Below are positions 56,746 to 64,000 of a stretch of 64,000 bases of DNA, in pieces (the stretch's first letter is position 1; each line of letters begins with the position of its first letter). The DNA is from Duganella sp. Root336D2 (GTDB lineage Bacteria; Pseudomonadota; Gammaproteobacteria; Burkholderiales; Burkholderiaceae_D). The stretch spans positions 184,721-248,720 of the forward strand of contig NZ_LMDB01000004.1 in the NCBI RefSeq assembly GCF_001425005.1, given 5' to 3'. A program made the translations under genes and the position numbers. The notes beneath the pieces were generated by a model that was given only the letters and a program-made list of their open reading frames with translations, ran no database searches and was not told the origin of the DNA.

Positions 56746-58227
56746 ATGCAAACCGTTTCCTGCCCTAGCTGCGGCGCAGAGGTTAACTTCCGCTCGCACG
56801 CCTCCGTCATGGCGGTGTGCGAGTACTGCAACACGCGTGTACTGAAGGAAGCCGGCGCGGTCAAAGACCTGGGCAAGATTTCCTCCGTGCTGGAGGACTA
56901 TTCCCCGATCCAGGTCGGCACCAGCGGCGTGCTGGGCGGCCGCAATTTCAATGTGGTGGGCCGCATCCAGCTTAAGTACGACGCCGGCATGTGGAACGAG
57001 TGGTTCATCGTCTTCGACGACGCCACCAGCGGTTGGCTGGGCGATGCGTCGGGCCAGTACACGGTAACCACCCTGCGCAAACCCGACTCGCAGCTGCCGG
57101 CCTTTGAAGACATCGTCCCCGGCAAGCCCTACCAGCTGGTTGGCGCGCGCTATATGTCGGCCGACGTCAGGACCGCGCAATGCGTTGGCGGCCAGGGCGA
57201 ACTGCCGTTCAAGGTAGGCGACGGCTGGCAAGCGAAAGTCGCGGACTTCCGCCGCGCCGACCATTTCATCACACTCGACTACTCCGACGACGGCCCGCCG
57301 CTGATGTACACCGGTATCGCAGTCACACTGGAGGGCATGCAGGCCCAGTTGCTGCGCGATGTCGACGAAATCAAACGCACCACCGGCCGTTACCGCGGCA
57401 AGCTCGATGCGCTGGAATGTCCGAACTGCGGTACCCAGATCAAATACCTGCCCGGCTTGACGGCCAGCCTGGTTTGCCAATCCTGCCAAACCCAGATCGA
57501 CGCGGGCGGCCCGAAAGCGGAAGTCATCGCAATGGGCGAGCGGCAAGAGAAGGAGCGCTTCACGCTGCCGCTGGGTTCCAGCGGCAAGCTGGGTAACCAG
57601 GACTTCACCGTAATCGGCGTGATGCGCCGTGCCGACGACGAAGGCAGCGGCTGGACCGAATACCTGCTGTACGGCAGCCGGAACGGCTTTACCTGGCTGG
57701 TAGAGACCGAGGACGGCTGGTCGCGCGCGAATGTGATGGACCAGTGGCCGGAGGCGAAAGTACTGGATTCCCAATCGGTCACCTTCGACAAGGCCGACTA
57801 CAGCAAGCTGTATGACTACAACTCCGTCGTCACCTACGCGGCCGGCGCCTTCAATTGGCGCGTGCAGGTGGGCGACCATACCCACGTCTACGAGTTCAAA
57901 CGCCAGCAAGTCACGCTGGCGGCCGAAATCACGACCACCGAACTTGGCTGGTCGCGCTCGACTCCGGTCGCCTGGGATCAGCTCAAAGCCTGGTTCGGCG
58001 ATGCGGTCAAAGGCGAAGCGAAGGCCGGTAGCGCGGCTGCACAAGATTCCGGTAAGGGCCGCTATGCGCGCTCGGCCAAGAATTGGATCATCGGCATGCT
58101 GGTACTGAACGCGATTCCGCTATTGTTCAACTTTGGCGCCAGCTTCGGCGTCACTATTGTGGCCGCCCTGGCGCTTTACCTGCCGGCATTGGTGCTGGAT
58201 GCAATCGACGAGCAAAACAAAAAATGA
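56746..58227 (+). CDS. DUF4178 protein with two zinc ribbons and C-terminal membrane helices
   Basis: A 493-aa protein. An N-terminal zinc ribbon (CPSCGAEVNFRSHASVMAVCEYCN) and a second (CPNCGTQIKYLPGLTASLVCQSCQ, about residues 225-250) precede two DUF4178 beta modules (QVGTSGVLGGRNFNVVGRIQLKYDAGMWNEWFIVF; LPLGSSGKLGNQDFTVIGVMRRADDEGSGWTEYLLY). Two membrane helices close the chain (WIIGMLVLNAIPLLFNF, VTIVAALALYLPALVL). Function unknown. The internal duplication is clear. It is joined to the next gene by a 4-bp ATGA overlap. Confidence 0.85.
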   Translation: MQTVSCPSCGAEVNFRSHASVMAVCEYCNTRVLKEAGAVKDLGKISSVLEDYSPIQVGTSGVLGGRNFNVVGRIQLKYDAGMWNEWFIVFDDATSGWLGDASGQYTVTTLRKPDSQLPAFEDIVPGKPYQLVGARYMSADVRTAQCVGGQGELPFKVGDGWQAKVADFRRADHFITLDYSDDGPPLMYTGIAVTLEGMQAQLLRDVDEIKRTTGRYRGKLDALECPNCGTQIKYLPGLTASLVCQSCQTQIDAGGPKAEVIAMGERQEKERFTLPLGSSGKLGNQDFTVIGVMRRADDEGSGWTEYLLYGSRNGFTWLVETEDGWSRANVMDQWPEAKVLDSQSVTFDKADYSKLYDYNSVVTYAAGAFNWRVQVGDHTHVYEFKRQQVTLAAEITTTELGWSRSTPVAWDQLKAWFGDAVKGEAKAGSAAAQDSGKGRYARSAKNWIIGMLVLNAIPLLFNFGASFGVTIVAALALYLPALVLDAIDEQNKK

Positions 58228-58397
58228 ATAAATTCTTTGGCTACGCCGTGGTGGTGAGCATGTTCAGCGTGGGCACAAGCTGGGTCAAATTCATCAGCGA
58301 ACCTTCGTCGAGCAGCGGCGGCGGCTATCGCGGCAGCAGCTGGTCCTCCAGCTCCGGCAGCTGGGGCAGCGGTGGCGGCGGCGGAGGCCACAAGTGA
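58224..58397 (+). CDS. Small membrane protein with Ser/Gly-rich tail
   Basis: A 57-aa protein. One N-terminal helix (FFGYAVVVSMFSVGTSWV) is followed by a low-complexity tail of Ser, Gly and Trp (repeats of SSS, GGG and SW). The ATG overlaps the DUF4178 stop (ATGA) and its own stop overlaps the speD GTG, so translation of the three is coupled. Similar tiny Gly-rich proteins accompany DUF4178 and SpeD in other genomes, as I recall. Confidence 0.75.
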   Translation: MNKFFGYAVVVSMFSVGTSWVKFISEPSSSSGGGYRGSSWSSSSGSWGSGGGGGGHK

Positions 58398-58753
58398 GCA
58401 TTCACCAACCTAGTGGCACGCACCTGCTCGCGGACATGGCAGGCATCGATCCGAGCCTGCTGGTGGACTGCACAGCGATTGAGCAATTGCTGCGCAGTGC
58501 AGCAGCGGCGGCCGGCGCCCAGGTGCTGCACAGCCACTTCCACAGTTTCGGCGCAGGGCTGGGCGTGACCGGCGTGGTACTGCTGGCGGAATCCCATATT
58601 TCCATCCATACCTGGCCGGAAAACGGCTTTGCGGCCGCCGACATCTTCATGTGCGGTGCTGCCCAGCCCCACCTGGCGCTGGAAGCCATCGAGGAAGCAC
58701 TGCAACCCGAGTGCTCGGAAGTCCGTACCGTCGACCGCGAGCCACCGCATTGA
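58394..58753 (+). CDS. speD: S-adenosylmethionine decarboxylase proenzyme (class 1b)
   Basis: A 119-aa pyruvoyl-type proenzyme that supplies decarboxylated AdoMet for aminopropyl transfer. The self-cleavage site is E66-S67 in LLAESHISIHTWPE. H72 and C87 occupy the places of the processing and proton-donor residues (His68, Cys83) of the Thermotoga enzyme, so the catalytic set is complete. The start is GTG at 58394, overlapping the preceding stop. Recently recognised SpeD relatives decarboxylate ornithine or arginine instead, and sequence alone cannot exclude that here. Confidence 0.9.
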   Translation: MSIHQPSGTHLLADMAGIDPSLLVDCTAIEQLLRSAAAAAGAQVLHSHFHSFGAGLGVTGVVLLAESHISIHTWPENGFAAADIFMCGAAQPHLALEAIEEALQPECSEVRTVDREPPH

Positions 58754-58761
58754 CTTGCCTT

Positions 58762-58784
58762 GCCGCCAATGCGACACTGGCGGC
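58762..58784. terminator. Hairpin after speD
   Basis: GCCGCCA (58762-58768) and TGGCGGC (58778-58784) pair perfectly around a 9-base loop, 8 bp after the speD stop. TTACCC follows, not a proper T-run. It may act as a weak terminator or 3' stabiliser for the polyamine operon. Confidence 0.45.
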
Positions 58785-58812
58785 TTACCCACCAACCCAC
58801 AGGAGATTTGCC

Positions 58813-58851
58813 ATGCGTTCGTTTGATATTGCCCTCCTGTCGGCTGCCTGA
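58813..58851 (+). other. 12-codon mini-ORF with strong ribosome-binding site
   Basis: ATG at 58813 is preceded by CAGGAGATTTG and encodes MRSFDIALLSAA before TGA. The peptide resembles the opening of a signal peptide. It may be a leader peptide for rsgA, 112 bp downstream, or the remnant of a lost small exported protein. The 58754-58963 gap holds nothing else convincing. Confidence 0.4.
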
Positions 58852-58963
58852 CCTTCTGCGTTTGAGCTAGAGCGCCCCGCCGGGCGCCGACATTTCCAGA
58901 CTATTCCTGCTTGCCACGCCGCGCGTGGCTGGCTGTGTTCACCTATGGAAAACGCTCATCATC

Positions 58964-59977
58964 ATGATCGACTTCGACTACGAAGCATTACGCAGTATCG
59001 GACTTAACAACACCATCGTTTCGCGCCTGGCTGAAGCCCCTGCCGGCCGGCTATACCGCATCACCGAATACCAACGCGACCGTATCACCCTGCACGACGG
59101 CACGGCGGAACTGCACGCACGCGCCCTGCCCCGCCTGCTTGCCGATACACCGCTCTGTGTCGGCGACTGGGTAATCGCGGAGGTCAACTCATTAAACGAG
59201 GTGTGGATAAATCATCGTTTATCCCCAATGAATCAATTTGCACGCGCAGATGCTCCACCGATCGCCAGCAATATCGATACCGCTTTGCTGGTCATGGGGC
59301 TGGACGGCGATTTCAACTTGCGCCGTATCGAACGCTACCTTGCGTTGGCCGCAGCCGCCGAAGTCACGCCACTGATCGTCCTCAGCAAACCCGATCTCGG
59401 CGCCGACATCGACAGGCTGGTGGCCTCGCTGACGGAACGGCTCCCGCCGCGCACGCAATTCCTGCTGGTGAATGGCACTGATCCGGAGTCTGTCGCCCAA
59501 CTGGCACCCTGGCTGGGCGCGGGCCAGACGATCTGCCTGCTCGGCTCGTCCGGCGCCGGCAAATCGACGCTGACCAATGCGTTGGCCGGAGCGGCGCAGG
59601 AAACCGGCGGCGTGCGGCGCACCGATCACCGCGGCCGCCACACGACAACAGCACGGTCGATGCACCTGTGCCCTTCCGGCGCCTGCATCATCGATACCCC
59701 GGGCTTGCGCAGCCTGAGTCCCGAATCCTTGTCGTCGGCCTTCGATGATATCGATTCGCTGGCGACAGGCTGCCAATTCCGCGATTGCCGGCATGAAGGC
59801 GAACCTGGCTGCGCTGTGCTTGGCCATGTCGATCCCGACCGCCTGCACAACTTCCACAAGCTGCGGCGCGAGGTACAGCGCAACCAGCAAACCGCACTGG
59901 AACGGATTGCCGAACGGCAGAAATGGAAATCCCTGATGAAGTCGGCCGCTGTGCGCAGCCGGCTGAAGCGGGGCTAG
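58964..59977 (+). CDS. rsgA: Ribosome small-subunit-dependent GTPase A
   Basis: A 337-aa circularly permuted GTPase that helps mature the 30S subunit. An OB fold comes first (about 30-100), then the permuted G motifs: LSKPD (G4), GSSGAGKST (G1, about residues 194-202), T in RHTTTAR (G2), DTPG (G3). The C-terminal zinc module CQFRDCRHEGEPGC closes the protein. Start ATG 58964 (MIDFDYEALRSIG) is preferred; the frame is open from 58925. Its 3' end overlaps the VOC gene by 4 bp. Confidence 0.93.
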   Translation: MIDFDYEALRSIGLNNTIVSRLAEAPAGRLYRITEYQRDRITLHDGTAELHARALPRLLADTPLCVGDWVIAEVNSLNEVWINHRLSPMNQFARADAPPIASNIDTALLVMGLDGDFNLRRIERYLALAAAAEVTPLIVLSKPDLGADIDRLVASLTERLPPRTQFLLVNGTDPESVAQLAPWLGAGQTICLLGSSGAGKSTLTNALAGAAQETGGVRRTDHRGRHTTTARSMHLCPSGACIIDTPGLRSLSPESLSSAFDDIDSLATGCQFRDCRHEGEPGCAVLGHVDPDRLHNFHKLRREVQRNQQTALERIAERQKWKSLMKSAAVRSRLKRG

Positions 59978-60363
59978 TTCTCCTGGACGGTGGCCTCGAT
60001 GTTATTGCCGTCGAGGTCAATAATGAAGGCGCTGTAGAAGTTTGCATCGCTGATGCGTGGACCTGGCGGGCCGTTGTCTTCGGCCCCCAGGTCAATCGCC
60101 GCATGGTAGAACGCATTCACCGCGTCCCGGTTCGGAGCGGAAAATGCCAGGTGGACGGGACTGCGCGATGGTTCGTGACCGCTTTCCCAAAAGCTGGGAA
60201 TTTCCGCGCCTACCCACAGGAAAGGATGGCCGGTGCCGGAGGCATAAATGGCCCAGTCCAGGTCAGACACTGAGCGCCGGATTCCAAGCGGCGCCAGGCA
60301 GGCATCATAAAGCGCCGCGCTGCGCACGAAATCCGAAACGACGATACCGAGATGGTGGATCAT
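59974..60363 (-). CDS. VOC-family (glyoxalase-like) protein
   Basis: A 129-aa single-module vicinal-oxygen-chelate protein. MIHHLGIVVSDFVRSAALYDACLAPLG starts the first beta-alpha-beta-beta-beta unit. HLAFSAPNRDAVNAFYHAAIDLGAEDNGPPGPRISDANFYSAFIIDLDGNNIEATV forms the second. Metal-type residues (H4, H in PVHLAF, E in NNIEA) are present. Substrate unknown. It is convergent with rsgA and divergent from the lipoprotein gene. Confidence 0.88.
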   Translation of the reverse strand: MIHHLGIVVSDFVRSAALYDACLAPLGIRRSVSDLDWAIYASGTGHPFLWVGAEIPSFWESGHEPSRSPVHLAFSAPNRDAVNAFYHAAIDLGAEDNGPPGPRISDANFYSAFIIDLDGNNIEATVQEN

Positions 60364-60478
60364 GCGTGCCTCCCGTCGCTACTTTTGGTTCAAGACTAAC
60401 ACTGCGCCAAAGCGGGCGGCGCACCACTCAGCTAGCCGGTCGGGTAAACTGTGGGACCAGAAAGAAGAGGTTCACACC

Positions 60479-61033
60479 ATGCGCAAAGCCGCGCCACTCG
60501 CCCTGCTGCTAGCCCTTGCCGGCTGCGGTGACACTTATACTCCTGCCGCGCTATACCAGGCGACTTCGCCGGATTGCGGCACGCCGGTCGACGCCGATAC
60601 CTTTGAGTTCCCGCGCGGAATTACCGTGGCTGCCACGACAGTCCTGCCGCAAGCAGCCGACGGCGGAATGGAGATCGGGGTCAACTACATGCTGCCCCGC
60701 ACGACCCAGGTTCACTTTGCCACTGCCCACTTCCAGGTCAGCGAACCGAAGGGCCCGCTGATTGAAAACGCGACGGTGCTGAGCGTCTACCAGCGCCCGA
60801 CCAACGCGAAGCCCGAGATCGTCGAAATCGTTAACGGTGTGCCGCTGGCCCTGTATGCCGTCGGCACCAGCGACGACACCCAGTTCCGCTACCGCCTGAT
60901 CATCAAAGGCAAAATGCCGAAACGCTTCGACCTGACCCCGCCCGACGTCATCATCGGCGAGAAGCGCTACGTCTCCCGCACCTTTACCTACCGCTGGTTT
61001 GAGGACAAGCAAGCCTACGGCATGTGCCACTGA
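60479..61033 (+). CDS. Lipoprotein of unknown function
   Basis: A 184-aa precursor. Signal peptide and lipobox ALLLALAGC place the acylated Cys at about residue 16. The mature part is a beta-rich domain (FEFPRGITVAATTVLPQAADGGMEIGVNYMLP, HFQVSEPKGPLIENATVLSVYQ) that is not recognised. The frame is open from 60362, but ATG 60479 yields the lipoprotein signal and has an AAGAAGAGG ribosome-binding site. It is convergent with the SDR gene, end to end. Confidence 0.65.
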   Translation: MRKAAPLALLLALAGCGDTYTPAALYQATSPDCGTPVDADTFEFPRGITVAATTVLPQAADGGMEIGVNYMLPRTTQVHFATAHFQVSEPKGPLIENATVLSVYQRPTNAKPEIVEIVNGVPLALYAVGTSDDTQFRYRLIIKGKMPKRFDLTPPDVIIGEKRYVSRTFTYRWFEDKQAYGMCH

Positions 61034-61717
61034 TCAGGTGCAAGGGATCGCCGCACCGTGGATGGCACGGGCAGCGGGGCTGCAGAGGTAGAGGATCACG
61101 TCAGCCAGCGCTTCCGGCATGACCCATTTGCCGCGGTCGGCGTTCGGCATCGCGGCGCGGTTGTCCGGCGTATCGATGGTGCCTGGCAGGACGCAGTTGA
61201 CGTTGATGCCCTGCCCGCGCAGTTCAGCCGACATCGACTCGGTGAGGCGGATCACTACGTCCTTGCTGGCACAGTAGGCACCCATATTCGCCAGGCCCTG
61301 GCGCGCCGAGCCGGAAGCGATATTCACGATCTTGCCGCCCTGCCCGTCCAGCATGCCGGGCACCACTGCGGCAACGGCGTTGCGCAGGCTGCGCACATTC
61401 AAATCAAACAGCTCGTCCCATTGCGCATCGGCGGTGGCATGCACCGGCGTGCCCATCGCGAAGCCGCCGGCGATATTGCACAAGCCGTCGATTCGGCCGA
61501 AGCGTTCGGCACCGGCACCAACCGCGGCGGCGACTGAGGCTGCGTCGCGCAGGTCGGCGACGGCAAACATGCGGCGTTCGCCCGCCGGTCCACAGGCAGC
61601 TTCCAGCCGCGCGGTATCCCTTCCAACGAGAACGGTATTGGCGCCGGCTGCATCGAAGGCTCGCGCGACGGCGCTGCCAAGTGCTCCCGCCGCGCCGGTG
61701 ATGAAGATCGTGTTCAT
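61034..61717 (-). CDS. Short-chain dehydrogenase/reductase
   Basis: A 227-aa classical SDR. The coenzyme motif is TGAAGALG at about 7-14; NIAGG follows. The catalytic Ser is in IVNIASGSA and the Tyr-Lys pair is in GAYCASKDVV, with LPGTIDTP after it. VGRD after the second strand suggests NADP(H) preference. Substrate unknown. It is 31 bp downstream of the LytTR regulator gene on the same strand and might be its co-transcribed companion or separate. Confidence 0.9.
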   Translation of the reverse strand: MNTIFITGAAGALGSAVARAFDAAGANTVLVGRDTARLEAACGPAGERRMFAVADLRDAASVAAAVGAGAERFGRIDGLCNIAGGFAMGTPVHATADAQWDELFDLNVRSLRNAVAAVVPGMLDGQGGKIVNIASGSARQGLANMGAYCASKDVVIRLTESMSAELRGQGINVNCVLPGTIDTPDNRAAMPNADRGKWVMPEALADVILYLCSPAARAIHGAAIPCT

Positions 61718-61748
61718 TGCATATCCCTCATTCGATAGTGTGGTGATT

Positions 61749-62516
61749 CTACATTTGCCTGAAATGGTGCAGATAGCTGCGGCTGACCGGCAGTAGTTCG
61801 CTGCGGCCGTGCAGGTGAAGCTCGGCTGTTTCGTTCATTCCGCGTATCATTTCGCGCACATACCTCAAGTTGACGATGACCGAGCGGTGGGTTTGCACGA
61901 ATTGTGCTGGGTCTAGTTCTTCGGCCAATTCGCGGATGCTTTTCCTTATCAGCGCTTCTCCCTCATCCCATGCGACCAGCGTGTATTTTTCTTCGGCGCG
62001 AATGTAGGCCACCTGGTCGACAGGGATCAGGCGAACGCTGGTGCCAACTGACGCTTTGATCCACTGTAGCCAGGCGCGCTGCGGCTGCTTGCCCATTGCC
62101 TGCGCGACGCGGCCAAGCGCCAGTTCCAGCGCGGAGTGATCGACCTGTTTGTGCACTAGCCTTTGCTGCAACCGTTCGACAGTATCGGCCAGCCGTTGCC
62201 CATTGAGCGGCTTTACCAGATAGTCGATTGCCCCCTGTTCGAAGGCCTGGATCGCGTACTGCTCAAATGCGGTAACAAAGACGAGGTGGGCACGGCGTGC
62301 CAGGGCCCGCGCCACTTCGATTCCGTTCAGTCCAGGCATCTGGATGTCTAGAAACACCATGTCCGGCTGGTGAACGTCAAACAGTTCGAGCACTTCGTAG
62401 CCGTTACGCGCTTCATCAACGACGCGCAGGTCGGGCCAAAGTCGCTGCAATTGCGCGCGCAGGTGCTGGCGCAGCAATGGCTCGTCGTCTGCGATCAGGG
62501 CAGTGATGGACTGCAT
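61749..62516 (-). CDS. LytTR-type response regulator
   Basis: A 255-aa regulator. The receiver domain has D10-D11 and phospho-acceptor D57 (MVFLDIQMPGLNG), with K in DYLVKPLNG. The C-terminal LytTR DNA-binding domain (RLIPVDQVAYIRAEEKYTLVAWDEGEALIRKSIRELAEELDPAQFVQTHRSVIVNLRYVREM) spans about 150-250. It overlaps the kinase gene by 22 bp. Such regulators bind short direct repeats near promoters. Confidence 0.92.
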   Translation of the reverse strand: MQSITALIADDEPLLRQHLRAQLQRLWPDLRVVDEARNGYEVLELFDVHQPDMVFLDIQMPGLNGIEVARALARRAHLVFVTAFEQYAIQAFEQGAIDYLVKPLNGQRLADTVERLQQRLVHKQVDHSALELALGRVAQAMGKQPQRAWLQWIKASVGTSVRLIPVDQVAYIRAEEKYTLVAWDEGEALIRKSIRELAEELDPAQFVQTHRSVIVNLRYVREMIRGMNETAELHLHGRSELLPVSRSYLHHFRQM

Positions 62517-63568
62517 TCGGTTTCCCTAACTGTGAAATGACATTCTGCGCGCAGTCCGTGTGGCGCGACTTCATGCAGGTCGAGACGGGCCGTGTCGCCA
62601 AAGGTGGCGCGCAGCCGTGCACGCACATTGCCCAGGCCGGCACCGGGTGCGGCCGATTCCGGCATTCCTGAGCCGGTGTCTGCTACCCAGACGTTGACGG
62701 CTCCTGTGCCGCGGTCGCGCTTGGCGCCCACATCGATACGGCCGCCATCGGTCGTGGGATCTATGCCGTGGCGGACTGCGTTTTCAACGAGCGTCAGTAA
62801 AGCCATGGCGGGAAAGCGCAGGCTGGCCAGCTCCGGCGCAACCGACAAGGTGTATGTGAGCCGGTCAGGCATACGCATCCGCATCAGCGAAAGATAGGCT
62901 TCCACCAGTTGTAATTCCCGGCCCAGCGTCGCGTCTGCATCGGCAAGGTGTGGGCCGGCTGCGCGCAGGTAGTTGATCAAATGGCGCAGCACGGGAGCCG
63001 CGTTAGGCGAGCCTGCTTCGACCAGGGCCTGGATATTTGCCAGCGTATTGAACAGGAAGTGGGGCTCAATCTGTGCCTGCAACAAACGCAGGCGAGCATC
63101 GAGCAAGCTGCGCTCGAGCGCATCCTTTTCACTCGCCGCGCGGGCGCGGTCGTCCCGTTCACGAACCAGGCGTTCGAGGCGCAGTGCGATCGCCGCCGAG
63201 ACCAGCCCGCATATCCAGGAAACGAGCGTCAGGACGACCAGCGCGCCCACGCCCTCCACCCTATCCAGGTATTTCCCGACATGCGGCCACTCCGCGACGA
63301 TAAAAGTGGCCATCGAAGCAAGCGGCGCCAGCAGCGCGATTGCCAGCAGGCGCAGCACAGCGTGGCGCCGTGCCGTGGCATAGAACACGAACAGGAAAAC
63401 CGCGCCAATGAATCCAATGCGCGCAAATACCGGCAGGAAGGCTGTGGAAAACAGTGCCTTTAATCCCCAGGACAATTGCAACGCGATGAAAAGCGCAATG
63501 GCGCCCTGTCGAAATGTCGGCAGGCGGCGCGGCAAACGGTTGGCCGGGTTGACGGGGTTAATAGGCAT
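62495..63568 (-). CDS. LytS-type sensor histidine kinase
   Basis: A 357-aa kinase with about four membrane helices (about 22-135: FRQGAIALFIALQLSWG, IGFIGAVFLFVFYA, LLAIALLAPLASMATFIV, ALVVLTLVSWICGLVSAAIAL). A coiled-coil linker (about 138-165) and the PF06580 H-box (LLQAQIEPHFLFNTLANIQALVE) follow, then HATPase boxes (ENAVRHG, DTGSGMP, GLGNVRARL). There is no periplasmic sensor domain. It is divergent from the interrupted membrane-protein gene, a likely target. Confidence 0.9.
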   Translation of the reverse strand: MPINPVNPANRLPRRLPTFRQGAIALFIALQLSWGLKALFSTAFLPVFARIGFIGAVFLFVFYATARRHAVLRLLAIALLAPLASMATFIVAEWPHVGKYLDRVEGVGALVVLTLVSWICGLVSAAIALRLERLVRERDDRARAASEKDALERSLLDARLRLLQAQIEPHFLFNTLANIQALVEAGSPNAAPVLRHLINYLRAAGPHLADADATLGRELQLVEAYLSLMRMRMPDRLTYTLSVAPELASLRFPAMALLTLVENAVRHGIDPTTDGGRIDVGAKRDRGTGAVNVWVADTGSGMPESAAPGAGLGNVRARLRATFGDTARLDLHEVAPHGLRAECHFTVRETECSPSLP

Positions 63569-63668
63569 GCAAGTACGATAATCGCTTCATGCCCGTCATT
63601 CAAGCCCAGCAAACCGTGGTTCATCGCAAAATTCCGTGGGCCAGGCTTCGCATTCCCACGCGCGCATC

Positions 63669-63689
63669 TAAGTTGAAGCAGTCAACTTA
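63669..63689. promoter_or_regulatory. Palindrome TAAGTTGA-N5-TCAACTTA
   Basis: Eight-bp perfect arms with a 5-bp spacer end 16 bp before the ATG at 63706, just before the AGGAAG ribosome-binding site. The 21-bp dyad is the size of a TetR/MarR-class operator and lies between the divergent LytS gene and the interrupted gene. It could also be a paired LytTR half-site. Confidence 0.6.
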
Positions 63690-63705
63690 ACCAGGAAGCC
63701 ACGCC

Positions 63706-63901
63706 ATGACGACTGCCACTGCAACTTCTTTCCCACCGCTCCCAAAAAGCAGCCCTGCGCGCGCACTGAAGGCCGCAGCGACCTTTTGGTTCACCGTGAC
63801 CGCCGTGGGCCAATTGATGTTTGTGCTGTATATCCTCGGCTTTCATGGCCGCGCGGTAGTACAAGGCCACCCGGAAACTGTGAACAAAGTGCTGCCCAAG
63901 G
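63706..63901 (+). pseudogene. 5' part of a membrane-protein gene, interrupted by an insertion element
   Basis: From ATG 63706 the frame gives about 65 residues: a basic lead (PLPKSSPARALKAA), one membrane helix (ATFWFTVTAVGQLMFVLYILGF) and HGRAVVQGHPETVNKVLPKG. This resembles the start of a small multi-helix membrane protein, possibly of the DUF2306 type. At 63902 the sequence changes character: lower GC, rare codons (AGG), no further hydrophobic segment in this frame, and the GTAAGCG motif typical of IS66 ends. The gene appears to be cut there. Confidence 0.5.
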
Positions 63902-64000
63902 GTAAGCGTCCAACGCTACCACCTAGGAAGCTCGATCAAGACTGCGTAGAGTTCGGGAATGGCAGCAACGAATCGATCTGGCTGTTTAGGCACGTCGGGA
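63902..64000 (-). mobile_element. End of an IS66-family-like insertion element (partial)
   Basis: The sequence from 63902 begins GTAAGCGTCC, and IS66-family inverted repeats begin GTAAGCG. Read on the minus strand, one frame entering from the right edge gives PTCLNSQIDSLLPF and stops at 63936; an Ile-Asp-x-Leu-Leu-Pro tail close to the element's end is typical of IS66 TnpC transposases. Both signs suggest the right end of an IS66-like element. The rest lies outside the window. Confidence 0.5.

Overview
The window is chromosomal DNA from a high-GC betaproteobacterium, most likely an Oxalobacteraceae member of the Massilia/Duganella/Pseudoduganella group. The evidence is the argB - HAD pyrimidine nucleotidase - slmA order, the many Oxalobacteraceae-like conserved hypotheticals, a Liv-type ABC operon with acyl-CoA ligases, and a large carbohydrate TonB receptor. 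The species call is inferred from protein resemblance and gene order. There is no rRNA, no CRISPR array and no prophage. One tRNA gene, tRNA-Thr(GGT), is present. Genes are packed tightly and no gap without a gene exceeds about 240 bp.

Layout. 1-3.2 kb: ettA, a DUF6265 protein and a small outer-membrane barrel. 3.2-9.2 kb: alkB, a molybdopterin-fold protein, and a minus-strand operon (M24 peptidase, hypothetical, MgtC, DUF924, DUF2520). 9.2-12.2 kb: an RlaP-type nucleotidyltransferase whose N-terminus carries an in-frame stop, a crystallin/glycine-zipper protein and two secreted unknowns. 12.2-21.5 kb: a Crp/Fnr regulator divergent from an import-and-activation operon (acyl-CoA ligase, livG, livH, livM, binding protein, livF, YjbR protein, PaaK-like ligase). 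21.5-22.2 kb: a purine phosphoribosyltransferase. 22.2-31.2 kb: a six-gene minus-strand sugar locus (solute-binding protein, TonB receptor, sugar MFS, second solute-binding protein, OmpR-type regulator, histidine kinase) with no ABC permease. 31.2-38.1 kb: nitronate monooxygenase, DUF4139, a CorA-like protein, MBL hydrolase, DUF1289, PHB-depolymerase-like esterase, SemiSWEET and a CWC protein. 38.2-43.3 kb: argB, tRNA-Thr, TraB/GumN, HAD nucleotidase, slmA and a pabB-pabC fusion.

43.3-50.4 kb: DUF1428, an FtrA-like regulator divergent from a rhodanese, glutathione peroxidase head-to-head with a secreted PHA depolymerase, then an envelope-stress module: a CpxAR/RstBA-like two-component system, a His-rich Spy/CpxP-like protein and four tandem Ala/Lys/Pro-rich secreted proteins resembling acid-shock protein Asr. 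50.5-58.8 kb: a Tat-exported PhoD phosphatase, then a divergent polyamine-linked cluster (Tat FAD oxidoreductase and membrane-fused spermidine synthase on one strand; DUF350, SPFH-SHOCT, DUF4178, a Gly/Ser-rich small protein and SpeD on the other). 58.9-64 kb: rsgA, VOC protein, lipoprotein, SDR, a LytSR-type two-component system, and a membrane-protein gene that appears to be cut by the end of an IS66-like element at the right edge.

Three loci deserve most attention: the sugar locus, in which binding proteins are paired with a sensor instead of permeases; the periplasmic chaperone-like module with its duplicated disordered proteins; and the polyamine/SPFH/DUF350 cluster. The same 14-base box, GTAAAGTTTTGTAA, lies upstream of the first two, suggesting that a common OmpR-family regulator may connect them.
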